Assembly (NCBI RefSeq): GCF_000613445.1
Contig: NZ_BAIZ01000010.1
Span: 20,930 to 84,929, forward strand
Reading direction: 5' to 3'
Length of the DNA stretch: 64,000 nucleotides
From: Hoylesella shahii DSM 15611 = JCM 12083
Lineage (GTDB): Bacteria > Bacteroidota > Bacteroidia > Bacteroidales > Bacteroidaceae
This document shows, in pieces, positions 17,241 through 28,383 of this stretch. Position 1 is the first letter of the stretch; each line of letters starts with the position of its first letter. The notes below the pieces were generated by a model. That model ran no database searches and was not told the DNA's origin. It saw only the letters and a program-made list of their open reading frames with translations. Both the position numbers and the translations under genes were made by a program.

Positions 17241-19787
17241 TTATTTCGCTTTAATTTCTAACTTTAACTCGGCATCTTCAAGGCCAATGGACTTTGCTTT
17301 TAGGTTAACTTCTCCCTCATCGTTGCCAGCTTGCACCACCACGAGACACTTTCCAAAGAAAGCCTTACGGCGATTATCCTTAAATCGTTCGAGTGAGAAG
17401 GGGCTACCATTGTCAACCCCAGCGATGGAGGCATGGCCATTGAGCGAGAAAAACACCTCGTTTTCGGCCCAAGGACAAAGGTTTCCATCCTTATCCACCA
17501 CTTCGACGGTAATAAACACCAAGCTTCGGCCATTAGCAAGAAGCGTTTTACGGTTGGGCGTAAGTCGCAGATGGTGAGGTTGTGCAGCCGTGTTGACGGT
17601 TCGTTCGGCCACTTGGCGTCCAGCCTTTCTCGACACCACGCGCACCGTTCCCGGTTCGAAGCGTTCGCGCCACATCACATGATACTCGTGTTCGTTGGCT
17701 TTTCGTTTCACGCCACGCGATTGTCCGTTAACAAACAGTTCCACCTCGTCGGCGTTGTTATAATAACACCACAGGTCAATTGTTTGTCCAGGCATCCAGT
17801 TCCAATGCGGGAAAAGATGCAACACCGTTTTGTTAGTCCACTCACTTTGGTAAAGATAATAGGCATCCTTAGGAAATCCGGCAAGGTCTACAATGCCAAA
17901 GTAGCTGCTTCGAGCAGGGAAATTAAAGGGAGTGGGTTCGCCAATATAATCGAACCCCGTCCAAATAAACTGTCCCGAGCAGAAGGGTGTGTGTTTCACC
18001 ACATCCCAAGTAGCCTCGTGAGTGGCACTCCACGAAGTGCACGAGTTATCGTAAGCCGAGCAAAGAAACGATGTATCGATAAACGGGCGGCGCTTACCTG
18101 GCAGTCGTCTTATCGAGTCGCTGGGCATGGCATAGAAGCCTCGCGTTTGCAAAGCCGATACACTTTCGGTCAACAAGAAGGGTTTGCCGGGGAAATTCTC
18201 GGGTACTTTAGCCACCTGCTTAGTATGATAGTTAAAGCCAATAACGTCTATCGCCCCACTTTTAAACAAATGGTTGCTGGGCGAAGTTTCGTTACATCCC
18301 GCCGTAATGAGTCGCGAGGGGTCGTTACGGCGTACAATATCGGCAAGCCATCGCGTAATTTTAGAATTGTCGCTAAGTTCTTTATTATCTGCCAATCGCG
18401 AGGGGTCTCGGGCGTTATTAAGTAAGATATTTACATCGTCGAGGTCAACCCCTTGGTTTTTGTCGGTATTCCATTGCTCAAGCACCTCGTTACCGATACT
18501 CCAAAGAATAATACTTGGGTGATTTCTGTCGCGAAGCACCATATCAGTGATGTCTTTTTCGGCCCATTTATCGAAGAACAAAGCGTAGTCGAACTGAGTT
18601 TTGCCAGTTCGCCATTGGTCGAAAGCCTCGTCCATCACCATCAGTCCCATGGTGTCGCACATGTGCAGCAGTTCGGGTGCAGGCGGATTGTGCGAGCAGC
18701 GAATGGCATTAGCGCCCATATCCTTCATCATGCGCAACTGTCTGTACAAAGCATCCTCGTTGATGGCAGAGCCTAGACACCCCAAGTCGCCATGCAGGCA
18801 AACGCCATTGAGCTTAGTGTTTCGGCCATTAATTGCGAAACCCTTTTTGGCATCAAAGGTAATATTGCGCAAGCCCATGGTGGTGGTGTCGCGGTCAAGC
18901 ACCTTTTTGCCATCAATAAGTTGGCTCACCACCTTATATATATAAGGAGCATGTGGCCACCACAGCTTGGCATTAGTCATTTTAATCTTTTGGCTCACCG
19001 TGTTTTTGCCTCATGGGCCACACAAGGAGTGGTGGATTGGGCCACGCAGCGCCCCTCGGCATCGTAAACCATCTGCTTAAGACTTAGCTTACGAGCTTGT
19101 GTAGCAAAACTTTCAATCGTAGAGTTGAGTGTAATGTTAGCCCCACGGCCTTTGAGCACGGGCAAAACCTGAACGCCCCATTGAGCAAGACGAACATCAT
19201 GCTACGCAAGAGGTAAACATGCCTATAAATTCCACATCCCGTGTACCATCGGCAGTTGGGTTGTTGTGCATTGTCTATGCGTACAGCCACGACATTTTCG
19301 CCCTTTTTGTTAAGAAAAGGCGTGATATCAAAGCCAAAACCTATGAAGCCATAAGGCCTAATGCCCACCAGCTTACCATTTACATACACCGAAGTGTTCA
19401 TAAACGCCCCATCGAAGTGCAGCACATATCGGCTATACTCATTGTTGTCGGTGAGCATTAGACGCTTGCGATACCACCCAACCCCACCCGGCAGCGCGCC
19501 ACCAACAGCACCCGAGGGATTTTTAACATAGAAATTGCCTTCGATAGCCCAATCGTGGGGCAGGTTAAGCACACGCCAAGCAGAGTCGTCGTAGTAAAGT
19601 TGTGCCATCTCGGGACTATCAGCCAATGCAAATCGCCATTGGGCATCCCACAATTGGCGCTCCATGCATGCCCGCCCATAGGCAAGCATGCCACGAGGCA
19701 CAACAAGAGAGTCCGGCACAATATCCCCGCACGAAGCGAGAAACAGCTAATGCGCCCCCAAAAAGGATGAAAGAGGGCCCGCATCAT
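17241..19787 (-). CDS. GH2 beta-galactosidase/beta-glycosidase with DUF4982-type C-terminus (three frameshifts)
   Basis: Exo-beta-glycosidase of family GH2, 849 residues after correction. Signal peptide region TLLLCLVACLPMGGHAWS; sugar-binding domain (LNLPHDWAIEGNF, GGVGWYRKRL); catalytic TIM barrel with the acid/base in LWSIGNEVLEQW and the likely nucleophile Glu in FLLTESVSALQTRGFY, then FIWTGFDYIGEPTPF; C-terminal domains VELFVNGQSRGVKR and onward. Frame breaks at about 19656, 19201 and 19009 are each repaired by one base in a short G/C run, and the total then divides by three. Start ATG 19787 overlaps the GH16 stop by 4 bases (ATGA), indicating coupled translation. Substrate is beta-linked galactose, glucuronate or similar; undecided. 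Confidence 0.9.
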
Positions 19788-21307
19788 TTCACAATCACCT
19801 TTTTACCGTCAACCACATAAACGCCCGAATGCAGTTTGGTATGTTCAAGAGTGTCGGCAACCTTCACACCCGTAACGCTATAAACACCTGTTGAAGCCTT
19901 GTGCAATTCGGCCTTAGGCATATCCACAGCCGTGACAACAGCCGTTTGTGCAGGCGTGTTAAGCGTAGCAATGAAGAGGCGCACATTGTGAGCACGAAGC
20001 ACACAGCCATCTTTTTTAAGACGTTCAACCATTGCCTTACTACCAATGTTAAACACGGCGTGGGTAGAACCTTGTTTCAAAGCGAACGAAGGTTCAACCA
20101 ATTCGTTGCCATGAGCATCGCATAAAGTAACCGAAGGCGACGAACCAAAAGTCTCGATGTCGAGTACAAGCGCGTCTTTCTCGTTAAGTTTGGCAAAACT
20201 GCTTGCATCCAACGCCACTTGAACATTGGGCGATGTAACTTGTTGCAGGTCTACCGAAGGCACTTCGCCAAACCAAATGGGTCTGTTAGCACGCTTATAC
20301 ACACGCACCCAATCAAGGTCGAGATGATATTTGGTGTTTTGGTTAAAACGCTTTCCTTTCAATTCAGGATTGTCTTCGGGATAACTAACACCCAAATATT
20401 TGCCACCCATCTGCCCAGTAATAGCTAAATCCCATACTTGGTCTTCGCCTTTAGGCATATTTTCGGGTTTGAGTAAACTTTCGAACTTACTAGTAGACTG
20501 CCAAACAGAGCGCACTTTGCCATCAAGAAGGAAAGTAACCACAATACCATTGCGATTGGTTTGCTTGTCTACCTGCACGCCATAAACATGGTAGTCGGCA
20601 CCGGGATTAAAATCGACAGAGCGAATACGGTGGGCAGAGTCGTTGATGTTGTAGTGCACTGTTTCGCCCCACTCCACATCTTTACCATGAATACTCTGGT
20701 TAACCATGTATTTACCAGGATGGTATCTGCGAGCGCTGCTCACGAAAACCTCTTCCAAATCAATTTCAAACATGCTTGCTCCCATGATATGTCGCAACCA
20801 CAAAGCCATCCAAACGCCATATTCGTAAGGCACTTTAGCCCTCATCTCGATGCGCGAATATAAAGGATAATACTTCTTGGGCTCTGCAACATAGTGCGTT
20901 TGAGGATTTGATTGATAGGGATGCGTGCTAGACAATGCTCCCGAACGCCAACAAAGCTTGCCTGGAGCATGCGGAGCAGTTGTGTGTTTGTCTACTTGTG
21001 CCGAGATACGAACAAAGTCGGGCTTGCCAGCAGGCAACAGTGTAACCTGACTTGCATGATAGTTTTGCACGCTACCTTGCCCTGCATTAAAACCATAACT
21101 CCAACCTGCTCTATCTTCACCACTACCATAGACAAACCAATATGTGGGATTGAGCGTAGGCGAAGTAAACTCGTCGCCATCATAATAGGTCCAACCAGCA
21201 GGCTGTTCTTCCTTAGGAACAGAGCCGTTAGCACCCTTATGCAAGCCCTGTGCGCCCATAACGATAGGCGACAACAGCAAAATGGGTAAAAGAAAATACT
21301 TATTCAT
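19784..21307 (-). CDS. Secreted GH16 endo-beta-glycanase with T9SS-type tail
   Basis: Endo-acting beta-glycanase, 507 residues, intact. A signal peptide (KYFLLPILLLSPIVMGAQG) is followed by a GH16 fold: WTYYDGDEFTSPTLNPTYW, YPLYSRIEMRAKVPYEYGVW and the active site FEIDLEEVF with the E-x-D-x-(x)-E pattern. DLDWVRVYKR closes the domain at about residue 330. A second region of about 170 residues ends in TGVYSVTGVKVADTLEH and GVYVVDGKKVIVK, the form of a type IX secretion/sorting tail, so the enzyme is likely at the cell surface. The subfamily cannot be fixed: beta-1,3(4)-glucanase, endo-galactosidase on host glycans, or another GH16 activity all fit. Translationally coupled to GH2. Confidence 0.9.
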   Translation of the reverse strand: MNKYFLLPILLLSPIVMGAQGLHKGANGSVPKEEQPAGWTYYDGDEFTSPTLNPTYWFVYGSGEDRAGWSYGFNAGQGSVQNYHASQVTLLPAGKPDFVRISAQVDKHTTAPHAPGKLCWRSGALSSTHPYQSNPQTHYVAEPKKYYPLYSRIEMRAKVPYEYGVWMALWLRHIMGASMFEIDLEEVFVSSARRYHPGKYMVNQSIHGKDVEWGETVHYNINDSAHRIRSVDFNPGADYHVYGVQVDKQTNRNGIVVTFLLDGKVRSVWQSTSKFESLLKPENMPKGEDQVWDLAITGQMGGKYLGVSYPEDNPELKGKRFNQNTKYHLDLDWVRVYKRANRPIWFGEVPSVDLQQVTSPNVQVALDASSFAKLNEKDALVLDIETFGSSPSVTLCDAHGNELVEPSFALKQGSTHAVFNIGSKAMVERLKKDGCVLRAHNVRLFIATLNTPAQTAVVTAVDMPKAELHKASTGVYSVTGVKVADTLEHTKLHSGVYVVDGKKVIVK

Positions 21308-21427
21308 GATTTATTATTTTGGATTTAGAACATAGGTCAAGCCCATATTTAAGAACATTAGGCCTTTGAAGAGCTCGCCAAGCCATCTGCCTTCGACGGC
21401 AAAGCCTGGCGAGCAGCAACAAAAAGC

Positions 21428-23447
21428 TTAAGGTTTAACGATGGTGGCCTTCATCGTTTCGAAGTTAATAGTAATCTTCGTGCCGGCCGTCCATACGTAA
21501 TCTTTATTAGGTTCGGGGTCGCCTTGCTTGCGATAAAGAAACTCTCCCGTCTCAGGAACAACGTAAACCTCGCGTTTCCAGTCGCCAAACTTCTTGACAT
21601 GATTGAATGTTGGGATGCTGGGATACATTCTCATACGCCCCGTTTCGCAGAGTGGCGCTCATACTCTTACCATCGGGGTCGACAGTAAAGGTGGCCGAGC
21701 TGCTTCCCGACCATGCTTGAAGCTTAACAGGCTCGATTGCTACCTCGCGCGAATCAAGTCCTACGTATATCATATATATACCATCGTTAGCCACAATGGC
21801 GCGATTGTTTTGCACAGTGAAGCCAGTAGAAGTGGCAAGCGTAGCAAAATTGCCGTTTCCGAAAGCCTTCTCGTCGCTAAATTGCACGCCAGTGCCAGCC
21901 TTGAGGTAAGCAATATAGAACCAACGCGACTTTCCTGCATAGCCATTTTCAAGACTAACAACGCCAGGCGAAGCCCAATTCCAGCCACCAAAAGCGTCGC
22001 CCGTGAGGTAAAGGTTGTCTACACTACCAGGGAGTTTGTTCTCGGGTGTGGGGTCACCAAAGTCTGCGTTACCCTCAGCAACGTTCAAGTTCACCGTTGT
22101 TTGTTTAGCAACAGGCACAGCAGGCACGTTGTTCGTGTTTAATCCAGGATAAACAAGCTTGCCATTGTTGATGGTTAAGAGCATCGTATTCCAATCGCGA
22201 GCATTATATTTAGATGTGGCGTAAAGCTTTAAAGCCCCAGTGCTAGAAGTGTTCAACGACAATTTGTCGCCAACAATATCAGCCTTAACTTCACCACCTC
22301 CAAAACATTCGCCCGTGCCATACACTTCAGGCTTCTCAAAAGCGAGCAATTTGCGGTTCAAATCAACATAAACAAGGTACAAACCAGTTTGCGACACTGT
22401 GGCTTGACCATTGCCATCGAGGGTGGCTCCCACCACATTACTAAAGGCAGACACAGAATTAGCACCATCGGGCGTTGTAGACAAGGCCACGGTTTTGCCA
22501 GCTTCAACATAGCGTAAGCACCAAAATTCGCCGTTACCAGCAGCTCCCACGGGCGTCATGGTTACCATCTGAGGGGAGTTCCATGCGCCAACGCCAGTAC
22601 CGGCCATATAAAGTTGCTCGGAAAGGCCAGTGGCTTCAACGCCTTCACCGCCAACGCGAGCAGTAAAAGCCTTGTCGAGAACGCTATATTGCACACTGAT
22701 GGCATACTGTCCCTTAAGGGTGAAACGCAAATTTACGTCGGACTTAGCCGTGAGTGGTGCGTACTTGGCATTAAGCACATTGGTACGAACACTTTTACCA
22801 GTACCCGTTAGCACAGTGGCAAAGGTGTCGGCCAGGGCCTCATTGTCATCACTCACCACCACAGGTTTGGCATTAGCAAAGGCAAAAGTGTATTCGGTGG
22901 GCAGCACAAACTGTGTGGTGTCGGCATTACTCCATGTCACCACGTGGCGCAAATGGTCGTATTCCATCTTAGCCAGAGGCAAAACGCGGTCGCCCTTATC
23001 GTTCAAAGCCAATTCTCCCTGCACGAAAAACTTCACAGGAATGATGGTTAACTTCTTTGTTTGTTTACTTACCACTAGGGTGTAAAGGCCTTCGGCAGGC
23101 ACGCTTATTTCGTCGTTGCCCTCTTCAAGTTGGCATTGCATCACACCCGAAGCAGCATCGGTGGCTATTATTTTTCCACCATAATATACAGGATGGCCGT
23201 CGTCGCCCACATAGGCGATGCGCAATCCGCCATTTGTTGATAGCCAAACGTTGTGGCTAAGAATATTTTCGTGGGTCTTGGCCGCAAGCATACCCGTGGC
23301 GATGGGTCGCGAAAACTCGGTAGACGAGCCAGAGACGTAAACGCCAGCAGGAACGTTTTCAACGGGGTCGAACCCTATATTATTGTCTACGCAGCTTGCC
23401 ACCAACGGCAGAAGTGCGGCTAGCAGTGTATGTTTTAGCTTTATCAT
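21428..23447 (-). CDS. SusE/SusF-like surface glycan-binding lipoprotein (one frameshift)
   Basis: Outer-membrane lipoprotein, 672 residues after correction; lipobox LPLVASC. Repeated modules have the SusE/SusF pattern of a short 'LY(M/L)(A/T)G...GW/AWN' strand then 'a..v.ls': EQLYMAGTGVGAWNSPQM and DNLYLTGDAFGGWNWASPGV, with YPGLNTNNVPAVPV between. Such proteins hold glycan chains at the surface for the SusC/D porin. Near 21640 a GGGG run seems to have one base too many; with GGG the protein continues RMRMYPSIPTFNHV and ends INFETMKATIVKP. Sits between SusD and GH16 in the PUL. Confidence 0.87.
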
Positions 23448-23730
23448 GACTTTATCTTATTTCGTTTTGTGTTCTATTTGTTGATGAGCGTTAGAGCTAA
23501 CTAGCTGAACAGATGCAGAACAAAGCAATATCGTGGTGAGCAAGTTCTATGCTTAAGCGTTTCTATTGTTTACACATGCTTTACGCTTATGCATTTGTTT
23601 CGCCCAGAGTTTATTGCTCAACTACTTCTCTTATAAACGTTCGCGGTTCGTATAAATTACGCAACGTCGAGTGTATAACATGTTTTGCAACAAGAGTTCT
23701 GCCATCTGTTCAACCAAGTTAAACACCCAA

Positions 23731-25424
23731 TCACCATTGAGGGTTTTGTTTCCAGCCTTTGAGTTTGAGCAATTCAGACTGTGGAATGGGATACCAATAC
23801 ATCTTAGGTTGGAACACACGCTGCTCCACCACATAGGGAGTATAGGTGTAAGTGGGCGTTGCTTGCGTGTTATCACGCTCTATACGCATACCCTTTAGCG
23901 GAGCACCCAGTGTAGACGAAGCCACTTTCCAGCGTCTAACGTCCCAAGCACGATGTTCTTCGAAAGCCAATTCCACACGCCGTTCGCGTCTAATGCGTTC
24001 GCGCATCTCGTCTTGCGTAAGTCCGTTGGGCAATGCAGGCTGGTCAGAACGTTCGCGAACTAGGTTCACATAGCGTTCGATGTCGGGATTGCCAGGTGCA
24101 TATTCGTTTAGCGCCTCAGCATAATTCAAGTAGATTTCGGCCAATCGGAAGTAGGGGAATGTATGTCCCAGCTTTCCTCCGCCAGTCTGAATGTTCACCG
24201 ACTCGTTGAGATACTTACGCAGATAGTGTCCAGTTGTAGTGGCATTGGTTTGATACAATCCATCTTTACCTCCGATATAGCTTTCAACTTTACCATTGTG
24301 GAAAGTTTGTTCGTTAAAGAGGAACGTGGCATCCATTCTACTATCACGGTCGGCATAGGGATTTGCAGCCTGTGCAGCGTTGCTCCACGAGAAGTCAGAA
24401 CCATCTGTCATCTCATATGCATCCAGCAAGTTAACCGAGGGATTGGTGCCACCAGTTCCACCAAAGCTAACAGGGAAATTAGCTTTTTCGAGATTATCCG
24501 ACACCGCATAGCGACGCAAGAAGATGTATTCGGCATCTTGGAACTGGTTATGGAACAGTTGCACATAATTGTTCGAAAGCGAATAAACGTTTAAGTCAAT
24601 AACTGCTTTGGCAGCCTTAGCAGCTTGTTCCCACTTGGCGGCATTGGTTGGGCGGTGTGTTTCGTCCAGGTTTTCGTAGTCAAGATACAAAGGACTGGCT
24701 GCATAGAGCAACACACGGCTCTTCAAAGCCAATGCAGCGCCCTTAGTGGCATGGCCCAATGCGGTGTTATCGCGCCAGGGTTGCAGCTCTAAGGAGTCGG
24801 CTGCAGCGTTGCACTCATTAACAATAAAGTTCACACACTCGTCCATTGTGGGGCGCGTTACATTACTGTAATCGTCGTTAATATTGAGCGACGTTGTCAC
24901 GATGGGCACAGGACCGAAACGTTTTAGCAGTTCGAAATGGAAGAAGGCACGCAAAAAACGAGCTTCAGCCTTCCAAATACGAATATCTTTTTTACGGTTG
25001 GCATATTCGGTTCTTAGTTTTGGGTCGAGCCTATAGGTCTCTAAATCCACTTTATCTGCATTCTCCATCAGTTCGCAAGCCATGCGAATACCCATATAAC
25101 ACCGTTCCCAAGGGTTGTCGGGATTGGTAGTTGCATCCCACGAACCGTGTTAATACTTTGCATATCGCCTGTTTGCAGAGCAAATTCTGCATCGTCGGTA
25201 ACGCCATCGAACATGGCATTGCCATCCATGCGCGTGAGTCCTTCGGGTAACAAGGTATATATATTGGTGAGATATTGCTGTGTGCGAATATAAGAAGAAA
25301 AGGTCATATTCTTGTCGATGTACGAGTTAGACTCCCTATCTAGGAAGCCACTGCACGATACGAGCGACATGCCGCCACCCAAGCAAAGGGCAACAAAGGC
25401 ATGTTTAATGATGCTTTTACTCAT
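23731..25424 (-). CDS. SusD-like glycan-binding lipoprotein, second pair (one frameshift)
   Basis: RagB/SusD family surface lipoprotein that forms the lid of the adjacent SusC porin; 564 residues after correction. Lipobox GMSLVSCSGFLDRES; TPR-like helices (RFLRAFFHFELLKRFGPVPI; KGAALALKSRVLLYAASPLY), then LAEIYLNYAEALNEYAPGNP and RRERRVELAFEEHRAWDVRRW, ending KLKGWKQNPQW. The frame breaks at about 25145; GGG for GG joins INTGSWDATTNPDNPWERCY. Lies 40 bases after the 961-residue SusC and forms its pair. Confidence 0.95.
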
Positions 25425-25464
25425 AGAATTGCTGTTTTTAGGAATTTATAGAATATTCGTGCAT

Positions 25465-28350
25465 TTAGAATGCCACTTTAACGCCAAGGCTCAAGGTGCG
25501 CATCAGCGGATAGTTGTACAAGTTACCTGCTTCGGCATCGCCCAATTCGTGCAGTGCGTCGATGGTAAACACATTTGTGGCATTGGCATAAATGTAAACG
25601 TTGCTCAATCTAATGGCATTTGCCAAACGGTTTGGTAGGGTGTAACCCAGCTGTATATTGCGCAAGCGCAAGAAGCTTCCGTTGCGTTTCCAGAAGGTAG
25701 ACGAGCGGTAATTGTTGTCGAAGTTCACCGTAGACAGGCGTGGATAACTAGCCGTTGGGTTCTCCTTCGTCCAGCTATCAAGTGCCAAGGGCGATGCAGT
25801 GCCATTGTCTTTAAACGAGTAAACAGCGGGGCCACTGAGGTAGATATCGCGTTTGGCTACACCTTGGAACATCACATCAAGGTTAAATCCATTCCATTTA
25901 CAACCCAAACCTAGCATGTAGTTCCATTGTGGAACAGTGGAATTGCCCACAGGATAGGCATCGTTGCCATTGATAATGTTATCGTGGTTTTGGTCAACAT
26001 ACTTGATATCGCCAGGTGCAACGTGGCCAAATTGTGGCACAGGCAATCCAGCCTTAAGCGTTCCATCGGCCTCGAAGTCGCTTTCTTGATACAGTCCATC
26101 AGCCACAAGCATAATGGGTTGCCACACAAGATGGCCTTTTTGGTAGAGATAAGGTTCGGTTTTCAGGTCTTCTCCCTGTTCAGTAACCTTACTTTTAGCA
26201 AACCACACACCCCCTTCAGCATAATAAGAGAATTGATTTTGCAACGTTTTATCATAACGTGCAGAGAACTCGAAGCCCTTATTTTCTACGCGTCCGATGT
26301 TGGCCATTGGCAAAATACCACCCCACGAAGCACCTACAAATCCTGGTACTTTCGAGTAAGGACGGGTAAGGATGCCCGATTGCACCTCGTTAAACACATC
26401 GGCCGAGAGCGAAAGACAATTAAAGAGGTTGGCATCGAAGCCTAGGTTAAAGATGGTTTTGTCTTCCCATCTCATTTCAGGATTAGCCAATGTGGCCTCG
26501 CGAAATCCGCCAGAGCCATTATCGGTAGTACCAAAGAGGTAGCCTCCGTTATAGTCGTAGGTGGCATCAAAGATATATCTAGCCTTGGTTTGGTTGTTTC
26601 CCACCTTGCCATACGATGTTCTCAGCTTCATATAGTTGGCCCATTCGGCATTCTGCATAAAGCTTTCGTTGCTGATAACCCATGCCAACGAAGCAGCAGG
26701 GAAGAAGCCAAAACGATGATTGGGCGAGAAATTGTCGGTTCCCATATACGAAGCAACCACCTCGGCCACATAAGTTTTGTTGTAATTATAGGTTGCACGA
26801 CCGGCCCAATTAAGATAACGTTCGTCATCGCGCATGCCATACACCTTATATATATCAGAGACGAACATGGCCATAGCGTCCACTCCGTGACGTCCAAAGG
26901 TGTTGCCGTAAGCAATTTGTGCCCTTAGATTGGCGCGCGTAAAGTCGGTTCTAAAACCTTCTACGCTTTGCAAAGGTTCGTTTGCTCCATATTGGGTGTA
27001 CTGATACACGGGCATATTGTTGGTGTCTAGGCCAGTTTGCGCTATTGAATAGCGCGCATAGTTGCGTTTTTTCTGCGAACTCTCGGCCACATAGTTGTTA
27101 TATCCCACTGCTACATTGGCGCTAAGTCCCTTCACCAGCTTATCGAAATCGTAGTTCAACTTAAATATTACTTGCATTGAACGGGCGTTTTCTTCATACA
27201 AACCACGTCCGAGTACATTGCCAACAGGGTTGGTGTAGTTGCTTGTTCCGCCGTAGCTGCCATTAGGGTTGTAAACGGGGAAGGCGTTAGGAGGTGTTGT
27301 CCACATAGAACGAACTATCTGTCCTGCGCTTATTCCACCGCCTGGTGTACTTTGGTCGCCAATGCTCACACCGCTATATAGCGAAGCTGTTAGTTCGGGA
27401 AGCACATTAACATCGAGATTTGCTCTGAAGTTGTAACGCGAATAGGTGGCATTAGCATTCTCTTTTTGCTTACGGTCGGTGCCTGCATATAGACCACCGT
27501 TGTGCAAAAGACCAGCCATTACATAATAACGTATGGCCGAACTACCACCGCGGAACGTCATCTCGGCCATGGTTAGTGGTGCCGAGCTGCGTAGCAACTG
27601 CTTTCTCCAGTCCACATTGGGGTAAAGATAAGGGTCGCTACCATTTTGGTAGGCTGTCAAAGCATCGTCGGTATATCGTGCTGCCAAGCCATCGTTGGCT
27701 AATGCCTGATTGTAAAGACGAGCATAGTCGTAGCTTCCCAGTGGTTGCGGGGTGGATGTGGGCATTTGCAAGCCCGTTTGCACCCTGAAAGAGATAGAGG
27801 GAGGAGCCACCCTACCCTTCTTTGTGGTTACAAGCAGCACACCATTGGCACCACGAGCGCCATACAGTGCCAACGCTGCAGCATCTTTAAGCAGCGAGAC
27901 GCTTTCAATCTCTTCGGCCGAGATATAGTCGAGCGGTGCTTCGAAGCCGTCAACGAACACCAGCATCTGCTGTCCGCCAACAAAAGAACTTAGTCCGCGG
28001 GCATACATGTTTTGCATGTAGAAGTCGTATCCGGGTTCGTCGGCCTGCTGCAGCACAGTAAGTCCAGGTAACAATCCTTTAAGAGCATTGCCCACAGTGG
28101 GCGAAGTGATGCGCATTAGTTGTTCTCCGCCAACGGTAGACATAGCCGCCGACGTTTTCCAAGCGTCTTGTTTGCCATAGGCCACATGGCTAACGTTGCT
28201 CACATAGCCCACGGTGTTGCTATGCCCTTGGCCTTCTAGGTTGCCTGTTTCTTTCTTCTCCACCTTGTCGGTTTCGCTTTGTGGCTTTGCCATAAGTCCT
28301 ATTGGCAACAGTGAGCAAGCCATTATCAGGCTGAAATATCTTCTTATCAT
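25465..28350 (-). CDS. SusC-like TonB-dependent porin lacking the N-terminal carboxypeptidase-like domain
   Basis: Outer-membrane porin for oligosaccharides, 961 residues, intact. The signal peptide (RRYFSLIMACSLLPIGLMA) is followed almost directly, after a short charged stretch (KPQSETDKVEKKETG), by the plug domain (MLVFVDGFEAPLDYISAEEI; KDAAALALYGARGANGVLLV) and the 22-strand barrel ending MRTLSLGVKVAF. The CarboxypepD_reg-like domain and TonB-box-rich region usual in SusC proteins are shortened or missing. Paired with the SusD at 23731-25424 and placed after another complete SusC/D pair, so the PUL has two. Confidence 0.94.
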   Translation of the reverse strand: MIRRYFSLIMACSLLPIGLMAKPQSETDKVEKKETGNLEGQGHSNTVGYVSNVSHVAYGKQDAWKTSAAMSTVGGEQLMRITSPTVGNALKGLLPGLTVLQQADEPGYDFYMQNMYARGLSSFVGGQQMLVFVDGFEAPLDYISAEEIESVSLLKDAAALALYGARGANGVLLVTTKKGRVAPPSISFRVQTGLQMPTSTPQPLGSYDYARLYNQALANDGLAARYTDDALTAYQNGSDPYLYPNVDWRKQLLRSSAPLTMAEMTFRGGSSAIRYYVMAGLLHNGGLYAGTDRKQKENANATYSRYNFRANLDVNVLPELTASLYSGVSIGDQSTPGGGISAGQIVRSMWTTPPNAFPVYNPNGSYGGTSNYTNPVGNVLGRGLYEENARSMQVIFKLNYDFDKLVKGLSANVAVGYNNYVAESSQKKRNYARYSIAQTGLDTNNMPVYQYTQYGANEPLQSVEGFRTDFTRANLRAQIAYGNTFGRHGVDAMAMFVSDIYKVYGMRDDERYLNWAGRATYNYNKTYVAEVVASYMGTDNFSPNHRFGFFPAASLAWVISNESFMQNAEWANYMKLRTSYGKVGNNQTKARYIFDATYDYNGGYLFGTTDNGSGGFREATLANPEMRWEDKTIFNLGFDANLFNCLSLSADVFNEVQSGILTRPYSKVPGFVGASWGGILPMANIGRVENKGFEFSARYDKTLQNQFSYYAEGGVWFAKSKVTEQGEDLKTEPYLYQKGHLVWQPIMLVADGLYQESDFEADGTLKAGLPVPQFGHVAPGDIKYVDQNHDNIINGNDAYPVGNSTVPQWNYMLGLGCKWNGFNLDVMFQGVAKRDIYLSGPAVYSFKDNGTASPLALDSWTKENPTASYPRLSTVNFDNNYRSSTFWKRNGSFLRLRNIQLGYTLPNRLANAIRLSNVYIYANATNVFTIDALHELGDAEAGNLYNYPLMRTLSLGVKVAF

Positions 28351-28383
28351 AGTTGTTTTTCAGTTTGGATGTGTTGAACATAT

